Assembly: GCF_002900095.1 (NCBI RefSeq)
Contig: NZ_LLKN01000002.1
Span: 1,302,001 to 1,366,000 of the forward strand
DNA length: 64,000 bases
Source of the DNA: Salegentibacter mishustinae
GTDB lineage: Bacteria; Bacteroidota; Bacteroidia; Flavobacteriales; Flavobacteriaceae
Direction: 5' to 3'
Shown: piece after piece, positions 1 to 7,491 of the stretch
Numbering within the stretch: position 1 is the stretch's first letter
How the letters are laid out: each line of letters starts with the position of its first letter
Made by a program: the position numbers and the translations under genes
Notes under the pieces: generated by a model
Told to the model about the DNA's origin: nothing
Seen by the model: the letters and a program-made list of their open reading frames with translations, nothing else
The model's database searches: none

Positions 1-477
1 ATTTACACTCAAGGATATAGAAAGCTATTAGAAAATAATATTAGTGTGGCATTTTTTAATCGCAAATTACGAGAAGCCGTTGAAGAAGAAACTTTCGAGT
101 TTGGAGAATTACACAGTATTACCGGACCAGGCAAGAGAAGAATTCCTATCGTACATAGTGGCACAAGCTTAACTGTTCAGTTTTCAGAAAATGATAAAAG
201 ATCTTTTCAAATCCGCTGGACCACTCTTCAACCAATTTACGGATTTGTTGATTTAATAAGTACAAATGGAGCAGTAAGAGTAGCATCTGGCGCTACAGAA
301 TTCATGGAAATTACTGATCCGTTGGTTTTTAGATTTCCAAGTCATTTTGCACGGATGAAAAAAGGAATGATAGCTATAGTTTGTCCAGTCGGAGCTACTT
401 TTTGCCTATTGGTCAAGCTAATTGAAGTGTATAAAAATGATATTCAATTTCAATGGGAGATGAGAAACTTAAATTAA
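1..477 (+). CDS. C-terminal part of an unrecognised protein
   Basis: The reading frame is open from base 1, so the gene very probably begins before the window. A GTG at 46 is the first possible start inside the window but has no clear leader. About 158 residues are visible. They contain no motif I recognise. The tail has one short hydrophobic stretch (around GMIAIVCPVGATFCLLV), which could be a buried strand or a weak membrane segment. The gene lies 87 bases upstream of the CoiA-like gene on the same strand and may belong to the same accessory cluster. No function is assigned. Confidence 0.5.
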   Translation: MYTQGYRKLLENNISVAFFNRKLREAVEEETFEFGELHSITGPGKRRIPIVHSGTSLTVQFSENDKRSFQIRWTTLQPIYGFVDLISTNGAVRVASGATEFMEITDPLVFRFPSHFARMKKGMIAIVCPVGATFCLLVKLIEVYKNDIQFQWEMRNLN

Positions 478-564
478 AAACAAATACTAACAAAGTTTAC
501 ACTGTTTAGCAGACCACGGGATGCTACGACACTATCCAGGAGACGTTGTTACCATTTTACGCCA

Positions 565-1527
565 ATGAGATATGCATTGAATTCAAATAAAGAAAGAGTT
601 GAAGTATCATATTCAAAGGAAAAAGCAGTTTGTCAACTTTGTGGTGAAACTGTTAATGGAAGAAAAGGTGAAGAAAGGAAAAAACATTGGGCGCATAGAA
701 AGAAATGCGATCATTGGTATGAACCAATAACTGCCTGGCATCTGAAATGGCAAAATCATTTTCCAAAAGAAAATCGAGAAGTAGTTATTAAAAAAGGGGA
801 TGAAAAACATCGAGCCGATATTCATTTAGATAATGGAATTATAATCGAAATTCAAAATTCACCAATAAAACCTGCCCACATTCGAGCGCGAGAAGAATTC
901 TACGGTAAAGAACAGTTAATCTGGATCTTGAACGGGAAAAATCTATTAAGCCATTGCAATATAATTCAGAGTGAAATTCCTTTTAAATATAGCTTTACCA
1001 TAGATTTTCCTAAAAATATCTCAAACAACATCAATTATTTTAACCCTAAATTCTGCAAAGAATTTTTAAAGGTTGGTATATTAAAAGATTTTTCCAGGTC
1101 CTCTTTGGATACTCAAATTGATTACGAAAATCACAAAATAAAATTTGAAGCCTTAGGTGATTTATTCCATATGGATTATGATGAAAAGATTAGACAAAAA
1201 TATTATATGGTAAACTTTTATCAATATTACTTTGAACTAGAATATGTTGCTGAATTTCGAGATAATATAAAATTCAGAACTAACAAGTGGCGTGTAGATT
1301 TAAAAAAATATCACTTGAACAAAAAATACTGGAAGAAATTTATTGATAAAATGTCAGCGCCAGTATTTCTAGATAACTTAGAAGGTATAGAAGAAGATGA
1401 ACTTTTTTGGTTTCAAAAAAATAAAACTGTTCGTAAAGATAAATTTCTTAAAAAATATAGAGAGTTTACAAAAACAGGCAATATTAAGGATTCATCAGAA
1501 ATAGCGGGTTTTAACGAAAAAATGTAA
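565..1527 (+). CDS. CoiA-like competence/nuclease family protein
   Basis: The 320-residue protein has the layout of the CoiA family. A small zinc-ribbon-like N-terminus carries C23-x2-C26 and a KHWAH...C motif near 40-48. It is followed by the family's E53...WH..W segment and a PD-(D/E)xK-type nuclease core, with D85 in HRADI and E95-x-Q97 in IEIQN. CoiA proteins act during natural transformation, but dispersed CoiA-like nucleases also occur in mobile and defence loci. The second half (about 150-320) is Lys/Tyr/Phe-rich and unassigned. The gene is 101 bases upstream of an OLD-type ATPase gene on the same strand, which suggests a joint role in handling foreign DNA. That role is inference. Confidence 0.72.
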   Translation: MRYALNSNKERVEVSYSKEKAVCQLCGETVNGRKGEERKKHWAHRKKCDHWYEPITAWHLKWQNHFPKENREVVIKKGDEKHRADIHLDNGIIIEIQNSPIKPAHIRAREEFYGKEQLIWILNGKNLLSHCNIIQSEIPFKYSFTIDFPKNISNNINYFNPKFCKEFLKVGILKDFSRSSLDTQIDYENHKIKFEALGDLFHMDYDEKIRQKYYMVNFYQYYFELEYVAEFRDNIKFRTNKWRVDLKKYHLNKKYWKKFIDKMSAPVFLDNLEGIEEDELFWFQKNKTVRKDKFLKKYREFTKTGNIKDSSEIAGFNEKM

Positions 1528-1628
1528 TTTAGAAACCAAGGCAAAAAGGGTTAAGTCGACAATTCCGCATTTCACATTTCACTATTTATCCATAGCCGTA
1601 ATCGCTTTAATTAATTAAACAATACTGA

Positions 1629-3587
1629 ATGATAACATCAATTTTTCTCAGACATTTTAAAATTTATAAAGGAATTACTTTTATACCTATTTCAGAAGGA
1701 GTAGGTTTCTCTAGTTTAATAGGAGAAAATGGCGTTGGAAAAAGCTCAGTTTTAGAAGCTATCGATTGTGTACTTAATCAAAAAAATAACAATTGGCCAA
1801 TTAACAACGAGGCAAAAAATGAAGGTGTAGGGGGAGATAATTTTCCATATATCGCACCAATTTTTTTAATAAAAAAGGACCAATTACGTAATTCTAAAAT
1901 ATTAGATCAAGAACAATTTAAGAAGGCTCAAAAACTATCAGATTTTATTTGGGACAACAATTTAAAAGCACCTACTAAAAGTTCCTCAGCATTTAATGCC
2001 CATAAAAATGAATTAAAGAAGTCTTATGGTAAAAATGATTATTTTATTCTTATCGTTGGTAAAAAACATAATGATAACTCAATATATCTTGGAGGTTATC
2101 AAAATTATATTGACTTTATAGGAGAGAAACCATCTATTAAGCCAAGTGAACAAGAAATTCAGAAATACTTTAAAGGATTTTATGATTATATAATATCACA
2201 TTATTCTTACCTCTATATTCCTGTAGAAACAGACGTTTTTACTTATACCAAATTAGAAACTGTGGAAATGCAAAAACTGATGGATAAAAATATTCAGGAT
2301 GAAATAATAAAAGCAATAAAGCCAGGTACTTTAAAACAAATCAACAAAGATCTAAGTTTTTTTGTAAAAGATGTGGAAAGTATTTTAGAAGAATATGAAT
2401 ACAAAGGGCATTACAAAAACAGTCTAACAATGCCTGACCTGGTATCTAAAATTATAGAAGCATATTTTTCGATTAAAGTATTAAATAAAAAAACTAAGTC
2501 CGGTAAAAAAATTATCCCAGTAAGTGAATTAAGTTCTGGTGAAAAAAGAAAAGCTTTAATTGATGTTGCTTATTCATTTTTATTTAAAAATCAAAATTCA
2601 AATACTAAAATAATTTTAGCTATTGACGAACCAGAGGCATCTCTTCATATTTCGGCTTGCTATGACCAATTTGAAAAATTATTTGGTTTAAGTAAAAATG
2701 ACCATCAAATAATTGTATCGACTCACTGGTATGGTTTTCTTCCAATCGTTTTAAATGGAAGCGCTACATCAATCAGAAAGGATAACACCAACGAAACAAC
2801 AGTTGACTTTTTGAACTTATATAATTACAGAGAGACAATTACTCAAGCTAAGAAAAAAATAAAAGGTCAGTTACCTATTGATTACAATATTAAAAGTTAT
2901 AATGATTTAGTTCAATCAATATTATTTTCAATTCTGAAAGAAAAACCATATAACTGGTTAGTTTGCGAAGGACTTTCTGAAAAAATTTATTTTGAAATAT
3001 ACTTTAAAGATGAAATTGAAAACAATAAATTAAGAATATTACCATTAGGTTCATTTAAAGAAGTAAGAAAATTATATAACAACTTATTATCGCCTATTAA
3101 AGATCCAGACTATAAAATAAATGGAAAAGTAATTTGTCTTATTGACACTGACTCAGAAAGAGTCGAGGTGGATTATGAAAATAATAATAAAAATTTATTT
3201 TTCTTTAGACTTTGGAACAATAAAAAAAATAATCTCAAAACGGAATTAATAGATGTAAACAAAAACTCTATGAATCCGCCAACAGAGATTGAAGATTGTT
3301 TAAGTCCATATATCTACAAACAAGCATTAATTGAGTTTATTGAGGAATACCCATCAATTAAGAACGTAATTGATAATTGCACTGTACGAAATAATGCTAC
3401 AAATTCATACTCGACTTTTGATTTAAGAGACAGTGAAAAAGAGGATATTAAGGCGTTTTTTGATGACCATGAGGGTTATAATAAAATTAGGTTTGCCGAA
3501 CAATACATTGAAATATTACAAAAACCATTGTTTCAAAATGAACCTGAAATGGAATGGTTATTAAAAATTAAAAATATACTAAACTAG
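1629..3587 (+). CDS. OLD-family ATPase with TOPRIM nuclease domain
   Basis: The 652-residue protein has an N-terminal ABC/SMC-type ATPase split around a long insertion. Walker A is GENGVGKSS at 32-40, the signature is LSSGEKRKA near 305, Walker B is LAIDEPEASLH near 330-345, and the switch His is in VSTHW. A C-terminal TOPRIM domain follows, with the acidic VCEGLSE motif near 443 and LIDTDSE near 503. This is the architecture of overcoming-lysogenization-defect nucleases. Relatives include the ATPase-TOPRIM subunit of Gabija and the OLD effectors found with some retrons. There is no UvrD-type partner here, so this is not canonical Gabija. The upstream partner is a CoiA-like gene. A role in anti-phage defence is inferred from family and context. 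Confidence 0.8.
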   Translation: MITSIFLRHFKIYKGITFIPISEGVGFSSLIGENGVGKSSVLEAIDCVLNQKNNNWPINNEAKNEGVGGDNFPYIAPIFLIKKDQLRNSKILDQEQFKKAQKLSDFIWDNNLKAPTKSSSAFNAHKNELKKSYGKNDYFILIVGKKHNDNSIYLGGYQNYIDFIGEKPSIKPSEQEIQKYFKGFYDYIISHYSYLYIPVETDVFTYTKLETVEMQKLMDKNIQDEIIKAIKPGTLKQINKDLSFFVKDVESILEEYEYKGHYKNSLTMPDLVSKIIEAYFSIKVLNKKTKSGKKIIPVSELSSGEKRKALIDVAYSFLFKNQNSNTKIILAIDEPEASLHISACYDQFEKLFGLSKNDHQIIVSTHWYGFLPIVLNGSATSIRKDNTNETTVDFLNLYNYRETITQAKKKIKGQLPIDYNIKSYNDLVQSILFSILKEKPYNWLVCEGLSEKIYFEIYFKDEIENNKLRILPLGSFKEVRKLYNNLLSPIKDPDYKINGKVICLIDTDSERVEVDYENNNKNLFFFRLWNNKKNNLKTELIDVNKNSMNPPTEIEDCLSPYIYKQALIEFIEEYPSIKNVIDNCTVRNNATNSYSTFDLRDSEKEDIKAFFDDHEGYNKIRFAEQYIEILQKPLFQNEPEMEWLLKIKNILN

Positions 3588-4007
3588 TAAATTAACTCTA
3601 AACAGTCTTAACCAAATTTAATTTTTACCGATTCTCCCTGGCCAGTTTGCATTTCTTCAAGGTGCAACCTTATTTGGATCTCTTCATTGGTGATAGGGGA
3701 GCGGTAATAATAATCTACGTATAAAAATTCCTCCTGTTCTTTAGGAAATACAATTGTTATTTTACGTTTACTTCTGTTTTCACAAATTAGTATAAGTCTG
3801 TCATCTAAAACTTGGGTTTCCTGGATATTTAATACTTCAATATCCTTTCCCTGTTTTGTTTCGGTTACAATAGTTACATCATTGGTTTCAAAAACGATCC
3901 TCCGGTCAACCCATTTAAATTCTGACCTGTAGATGTTGGGGTGTAAGCTACCCTTAAAAACGAACTGTTTAAAAGTATAATATATTTTATAACTTTAAAC
4001 AGTAATT

Positions 4008-4274
4008 ATGAAGAAGAGTAGATATTCACCACAGCAAATCGCAAAGATTTTAAAGGAGTTTGATAACGGAAAAACGGCCGTAGAGATCAGCCGTGAATAT
4101 GGTATTAGTACAGCTGCATTCTATAAGTGGCGGGAACGTTATGGCGGGATGAACGGCAAAGAGCTGAAGCGCCTGAAGGACCTTGAGGAGGAGAACCGAA
4201 GGCTGAAGCAGATGTATGCCAATCTATCCCTGGATCATCAAATGGCCAAAGAAATCATCGAAAAAAAGCTTTAA
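4008..4274 (+). CDS. IS3-family transposase OrfA
   Basis: The 88-residue protein has a helix-turn-helix of the HTH_Tnp_1 type at about 5-45 ([21 protein letters not shown]), followed by a leucine-zipper-like coiled coil at about 52-85 ([15 protein letters not shown]). It binds the terminal inverted repeats and, when fused to OrfB by frameshifting, forms the active transposase. The end of the frame lies over the A-rich slippery site at 4262-4268. Confidence 0.93.
   Translation: MKKSRYSPQQIAKILKEFDNGKTAVEISREYGISTAAFYKWRERYGGMNGKELKRLKDLEEENRRLKQMYANLSLDHQMAKEIIEKKL
4262..4268 (+). promoter_or_regulatory. Programmed -1 frameshift slippery heptamer
   Basis: The sequence A-AAA-AAG sits six bases before the OrfA stop codon. 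Slipping back one base joins OrfA to the OrfB frame, which is open without a stop from 4262 to 5140. The resulting fusion would be about 377 residues. This is the standard expression mode of IS3 elements; here it is inferred from sequence only. Confidence 0.8.
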
Positions 4275-4348
4275 AGCCCTGCCGTAAAAGAACCATAGCC
4301 AAAGAACTTACGCGTTACGGTATTAGCAGGGCGTGCCGTGTTTTAAAT

Positions 4349-5140
4349 ATGAGCAAAAGCGTTTTTTATTACAGGCCAATTCCAAAGGATGATACTGCTA
4401 TCGAAGAGGCTCTACAACAGAAAGCTAAAGAACATAGCGAAGAAGGCTTCTGGATGGCTTACGATCGTCTAAGGAGTGAAGGCAAGCCCTGGAACCATAA
4501 ACGGGTGTACAGGGTCTATAAAAAACTTGGTTTAAGTTTGAGACGAAAGGTAAAAAAGCGTTTACCTGCCAGGGTTAAAGAACCCCTGGAGGCTCCCATA
4601 GCTCCTAATCGTTGCTGGAGTATTGATTTTGTGACCGATGTCCTAGAAAATAAAAGACGCTTCCGTGGCTTAACCGTAATTGATGATTACAACCGAGAAG
4701 CATTGCATATAGAAATTGATTTTTCACTGCCTAGCAAACGTGTCGTCTGGGTATTGAACCATTTGATTAATCGCAGGGGAAAACCCAAAAAAATAAGAAT
4801 GGATAATGGTCCTGAATTTGTTGCTAAGATCGCTTCAGAATGGAGCCAGATGCAAGAAATCGACTTTCAGTATATTCAACCTGGGAAACCAACCCAGAAT
4901 GCTTTTATAGAGAGATTCAATGGAACATATCGAAGAGGCGTTCTCAATAAGTACCTCTTTGAAGATCTAAATCAGGTAAGGGAACAAACCGAGACCTGGA
5001 TGGAAGATTACAACAATGTAAGACCACATAATGCACTGGGAAAAATGGCCCCCGTAGCATACGCAAAAACTCATTCTCCTGTCGGTACCGACAGGAGAAT
5101 GAAAAATGAAATTTTTGGACAATCAAGCAGTTCTAATTAG
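4349..5140 (+). CDS. IS3-family transposase OrfB, DDE catalytic domain
   Basis: This is the rve-type integrase core of the transposase. The acidic triad is D93 (WSIDFVTD), D152 (RMDNGPEF) and E188 ([10 protein letters not shown]), with the standard 35 residues between the second and third. The HTH_21-like N-terminus continues upstream in frame to 4262 ([20 protein letters not shown]), which is produced only by frameshifting from OrfA. The ATG at 4349 is therefore probably not the main start. The C-terminus keeps the [10 protein letters not shown] motif. No truncation is seen. Confidence 0.93.
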   Translation: MSKSVFYYRPIPKDDTAIEEALQQKAKEHSEEGFWMAYDRLRSEGKPWNHKRVYRVYKKLGLSLRRKVKKRLPARVKEPLEAPIAPNRCWSIDFVTDVLENKRRFRGLTVIDDYNREALHIEIDFSLPSKRVVWVLNHLINRRGKPKKIRMDNGPEFVAKIASEWSQMQEIDFQYIQPGKPTQNAFIERFNGTYRRGVLNKYLFEDLNQVREQTETWMEDYNNVRPHNALGKMAPVAYAKTHSPVGTDRRMKNEIFGQSSSSN

Positions 5141-5351
5141 GGGAAGCTTACAGGGGTACGTTTCAGTAAGAAAAGAGTAATAAACCTCCTGCCCAAAAAA
5201 GTTAAAGTGTATAAATAAAAATATTAGGCAAAGAGTTTTCATTCTATTAAAGATATGATATTAAACTGATTAAAGCTGTCACCTCGCATCTTTTGGTTTA
5301 CCTGCCCTTCAAATTCAACAGACTTTAGTAAATTAATATAAAATTCGAACT

Positions 5352-5972
5352 ATGTGCTATAGAGCTAAACTCAATGCTAAACTCAGTGCTATAGAGCGAA
5401 CTTTAGAGGCAAGGTTTATAGAACCCGAAGCCTATAAACCACAACTGGAGATCAATGCGTTTACATTTTCAAAAACTCCAGTGATTTCAGATGAAAACCA
5501 AGGGGAAATCCAAATGTTTAATTGGGGATTAATACCTTTTTGGGCCAAAGATGATAAAATCAAAAAAATGACACTGAATGCTAAAATTGAGACTATATTT
5601 GAAAAACCATCTTTTAGGAATTCAGTGAAAAAACGTTGCTTGATTATTGCTGATGGTTACTATGAATGGCAATGGAAAGATCCCAAAGGAAAAGACAAAC
5701 AAAAGTATCTAATTACACCAACAGATCAAGAAATTTTTGCATTCGCAGGAATTTATTCTAACTGGATAAACCCACAAACAAACGAAGCTCTTAATACTTA
5801 TTCCATTGTAACTACGGAAGCAAATGAATTAATGGCTGAAATTCATAATAATAAAAAAAGAATGCCAGTAGTGCTAAAACAAAAGGATCATCAGGCCTGG
5901 CTAAATGGTCAGGATCATTCTAATTTTGCATTTCCCTATGAAGTACCATTAATAGCAACTGAAGTAGCTTAA
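5352..5972 (+). CDS. SRAP-domain protein (SOS response-associated peptidase, YedK/HMCES type)
   Basis: The 206-residue protein carries the SRAP catalytic set: Cys2 immediately after the initiator Met (MCYR), N76 in TLNAKIET, E105 in DGYYEW and H165 in EIHNNKKRMP. Family members crosslink through Cys2 to abasic sites in single-stranded DNA and protect them. Cys2 fixes the start codon, since the Met must be removed to expose it. The gene is in the accessory region next to the IS element and overlaps the convergent orphan gene by 3 bases. Many SRAP genes lie on mobile DNA. Confidence 0.92.
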   Translation: MCYRAKLNAKLSAIERTLEARFIEPEAYKPQLEINAFTFSKTPVISDENQGEIQMFNWGLIPFWAKDDKIKKMTLNAKIETIFEKPSFRNSVKKRCLIIADGYYEWQWKDPKGKDKQKYLITPTDQEIFAFAGIYSNWINPQTNEALNTYSIVTTEANELMAEIHNNKKRMPVVLKQKDHQAWLNGQDHSNFAFPYEVPLIATEVA

Positions 5973-6370
5973 TTTTCTTTAAATCGTCTCATTTTAGATT
6001 TTGTTTCCAAAAATTTTTTTTCAAAAGATTCAGTAGGTAAATATTTTTCTGATTCTACTTCAAAATATCTCAACCGTCCACTAGCAACTTCCTTGCTTAC
6101 ATTTATATCATACATAAGCTTTTTTAATTGTTCGGTAATTTTGTCTTTCCAGCTTGTTTTATCTCCCGAATAAATAGTATAACGAATAAATATGTTTTCC
6201 ACATCGTCCATTATCCAGGTTACTACAAATAAATCGATAAGATCCTTTCTTGATCCAATTCGCTTTCCCGAGAAGAAATAATCAAAACTATATTCAGCCA
6301 TATCAGAGTTAATATTCGCTTTATCAAAAAAATCAGTTCTTGAAAATTCTTTTAATGGTAATTCGTACAT
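5969..6370 (-). CDS. Hypothetical protein, unrecognised
   Basis: The 133-residue soluble protein is Lys/Glu/Phe-rich, with no signal peptide, membrane segment or motif I recognise. It converges on the SRAP gene and the two stop codons overlap. The upstream region is AT-rich and could carry a promoter, but no clear TAnnTTTG box was found. It is probably an accessory cargo gene of the region left of the tRNA. Confidence 0.55.
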   Translation of the reverse strand: MYELPLKEFSRTDFFDKANINSDMAEYSFDYFFSGKRIGSRKDLIDLFVVTWIMDDVENIFIRYTIYSGDKTSWKDKITEQLKKLMYDINVSKEVASGRLRYFEVESEKYLPTESFEKKFLETKSKMRRFKEN

Positions 6371-6757
6371 AATTTTTTGAAATAGTATTTTATTTCAAAT
6401 ATAGGAATAAATCCAAAATTAGGAATATATCCATTTTAAATAATAGTATACCTCTTGTGGCATCAAAATAATTGTAGGTTATACAATGCGTCACAAGGCC
6501 TGTATTTTAGAATTTTCCGATGGTAAAGGGATGTATTTGATAAAGTTTAATTTTCGAAGAAGGCGGAAAAATATCCTCTATAAGGAGTAAAGGAAATCAT
6601 TCAGAAAGTTATGGTCAGGTATGCGAGGTGGTTGTGAATGAATAAACATAAAACTTAATTTCATTGGCTACCAAATGGCAATATTGAAAATTTTTTTCAA
6701 CAATTTTTATGCAAAATTCTTCATTCTGTACTTATTCTGTACTATGTGTAAAAATAA
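6371..6757. other. Intergenic stretch, possible decayed coding remnants and repeats
   Basis: No convincing gene. Two short overlapping plus-strand frames look protein-like. One is a 32-codon ORF from about 6487 (MRHKACILEFSDGKG...). The other is an open stretch ending at about 6642 (EEGGKISSIRSKGNHS...). They overlap in different frames and may be fragments of one decayed gene. Near the tRNA a 9-bp unit ATTCTGTAC is repeated at 6723-6731 and 6734-6742 with 11-bp periodicity, which would suit an integrase arm site. Confidence 0.3.
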
Positions 6758-6783
6758 AAAGCTTCACATCTCTGTGAAGCTTT
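6758..6783 (-). terminator. Intrinsic terminator of tRNA-Met
   Basis: A 10-bp perfect inverted repeat (AAAGCTTCAC / GTGAAGCTTT) with a 6-base loop lies 11 bases past the tRNA 3' end on the minus strand. It is followed there by a T-rich run (TTTTATTTTT). Confidence 0.8.
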
Positions 6784-6794
6784 GATTTTACTAG

Positions 6795-6868
6795 TAGCGA
6801 GACCGAGATTTGAACTCGGGACCTCCGGGTTATGAATCCGACGCTCTAACCAACTGAGCTACCTCGCC
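6795..6868 (-). tRNA. tRNA-Met (anticodon CAT)
   Basis: The 74-nt cloverleaf on the minus strand has a 7-bp acceptor stem (GGCGAGG with TCTCGCT, two G-U pairs), a D-arm GCTC/GAGC, an anticodon loop TTCATAA and a T-arm CCGAG-TTCAAAT-CTCGG. The anticodon stem closes with an A-C mismatch next to the loop. CCA is not encoded (ACTA follows). The first acceptor pair is a G-U wobble rather than an unpaired position, so an elongator Met tRNA is likeliest; the CAT anticodon alone would also allow initiator or Ile2. Its 3' end faces the accessory region. Confidence 0.9.
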
Positions 6869-6935
6869 ATAAATTACCGTAAAACGCCTGCTGGCGTGAC
6901 TTAGCTAGCATTAACACTCATTGTGAATGCGGGTG

Positions 6936-6966
6936 CAAATATATAAACATTTTGTTTTGACGCAAA
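6936..6966 (-). promoter_or_regulatory. Promoter of tRNA-Met
   Basis: On the minus strand TTTG (6966-6963), exactly 19 bases, then TATATTTG (6943-6936) matches the Bacteroidota sigma-ABfr consensus TTTG-N19-TAnnTTTG. Transcription would begin about 60 bases before the mature tRNA 5' end. Confidence 0.85.
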
Positions 6967-7050
6967 CATTATTTTCTAAAATATTTATTTTGTTTTCTTT
7001 TTATCCTTCCAATTAATATCTATATTGCCCGAAACTAATTAAATCTAAAA

Positions 7051-7440
7051 ATGGAAGATAAGATCAAGTACGAAATGGAATTTCCCATTCACGCTTCTCC
7101 TTCATTGTTATACCAATATATATCAACCCCTTCAGGATTAAGTGAATGGTATGCCGATAATGTAAATTCAAGGGGCGAATTGTTTACTTTTATTTGGGAA
7201 GGAAGTGAAGAAAAAGCCAAATTGGTAAGCAAAAAGAGTGATGAGCGCGTAAAATTTAAGTGGCTGGATGATGAAGACACTCCATATTTTTTCGAAATAA
7301 GAATTCAGGTAGACGAAATTACAAAAGACGTTTCAATAATGATTACCGATTTTGCCGAAGATGAAGATGAAATGGAAGAAGGCAAAATGTTATGGGAAAA
7401 TATGATTTCAGATCTTAAACAGGTACTAGGATCGGTTTAA
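7051..7440 (+). CDS. START-like domain protein (AHSA1/SRPBCC superfamily)
   Basis: The 129-residue protein is a single START-like/SRPBCC fold of the kind conserved across Flavobacteria. The N-terminal strand and hinge read MEFPIHASPSLLYQYISTPSGLSEWYADNV in pieces, followed by beta strands and an acidic C-terminal helix (EDEDEMEEGKMLWENMISDL). The domain usually forms a hydrophobic ligand pocket. The ligand is unknown and no catalytic residues are seen. The terminator directly after it separates it from the aminotransferase gene. Confidence 0.85.
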   Translation: MEDKIKYEMEFPIHASPSLLYQYISTPSGLSEWYADNVNSRGELFTFIWEGSEEKAKLVSKKSDERVKFKWLDDEDTPYFFEIRIQVDEITKDVSIMITDFAEDEDEMEEGKMLWENMISDLKQVLGSV

Positions 7441-7458
7441 TATTTCTAAGATAAACAT

Positions 7459-7466
7459 TACCTTTG
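7459..7466 (+). promoter_or_regulatory. -7 element (TACCTTTG) for the class IV aminotransferase gene
   Basis: TACCTTTG matches TAnnTTTG and ends on the first base of the terminator stem that follows. Transcripts starting about 5-8 bases later would contain only the second half of the hairpin, and would reach the ATG at 7492 after a leader of about 20 bases. No good TTTG is found 19 bases upstream (a TTTA is present). Confidence 0.5.
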
Positions 7467-7491
7467 CCCCGTTCTAAAACGGGGCTTTTTT
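7466..7491 (+). terminator. Intrinsic terminator abutting the next start codon
   Basis: A perfect 8-bp GC-rich stem (GCCCCGTT / AACGGGGC) with a 4-base loop is followed by six T residues. The T-run ends immediately before the ATG at 7492. Confidence 0.9.

Larger units (their letters stand above)
3942..5152 (+). mobile_element. Complete IS3-family element, IS407 group
   Basis: The element is 1211 bp, begins with TGTAAGCTACCCTTAA and ends with the matching inverted repeat (TTAGGGGAAGCTTACA). It is flanked by a 4-bp GGGG direct repeat (3938-3941 and 5153-5156). It carries the usual two overlapping transposase frames with a -1 frameshift signal. A 4-bp target duplication and an OrfA of this type fit the IS407 group. 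Both ends, both frames and the catalytic triad are intact, so the copy may be active. It interrupts a minus-strand exported-protein gene. Confidence 0.93.
3608..5242 (-). pseudogene. Small exported protein gene split by IS insertion
   Basis: Minus-strand coding sequence lies on both sides of the IS element. The 5' part (5242-5153) encodes 30 residues that start with a signal peptide (MKTLCLIFLF...FFGQ) and end in ...TETYP. The 3' part (3941-3608) continues NIYRSEFKWVD... to a TAA stop. Removing the IS (3942-5152) and one copy of the GGGG target duplication joins the halves exactly in frame, giving 420 bp and 139 residues. The mature part is rich in Glu, Ile and Val, probably beta-structured, and matches no family I recognise. 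The gene is inactivated in this strain; the ancestral product was probably periplasmic or cell-surface. Confidence 0.8.

Noticed and set aside
1629-3587. Canonical Gabija system
   Set aside because: GajB (UvrD-like helicase) is missing; the neighbour is CoiA-like.
6795-6868. CRISPR or tmRNA near the tRNA
   Set aside because: The inverted repeats here form one tRNA and a terminator; no repeat-spacer array and no tmRNA tag frame.
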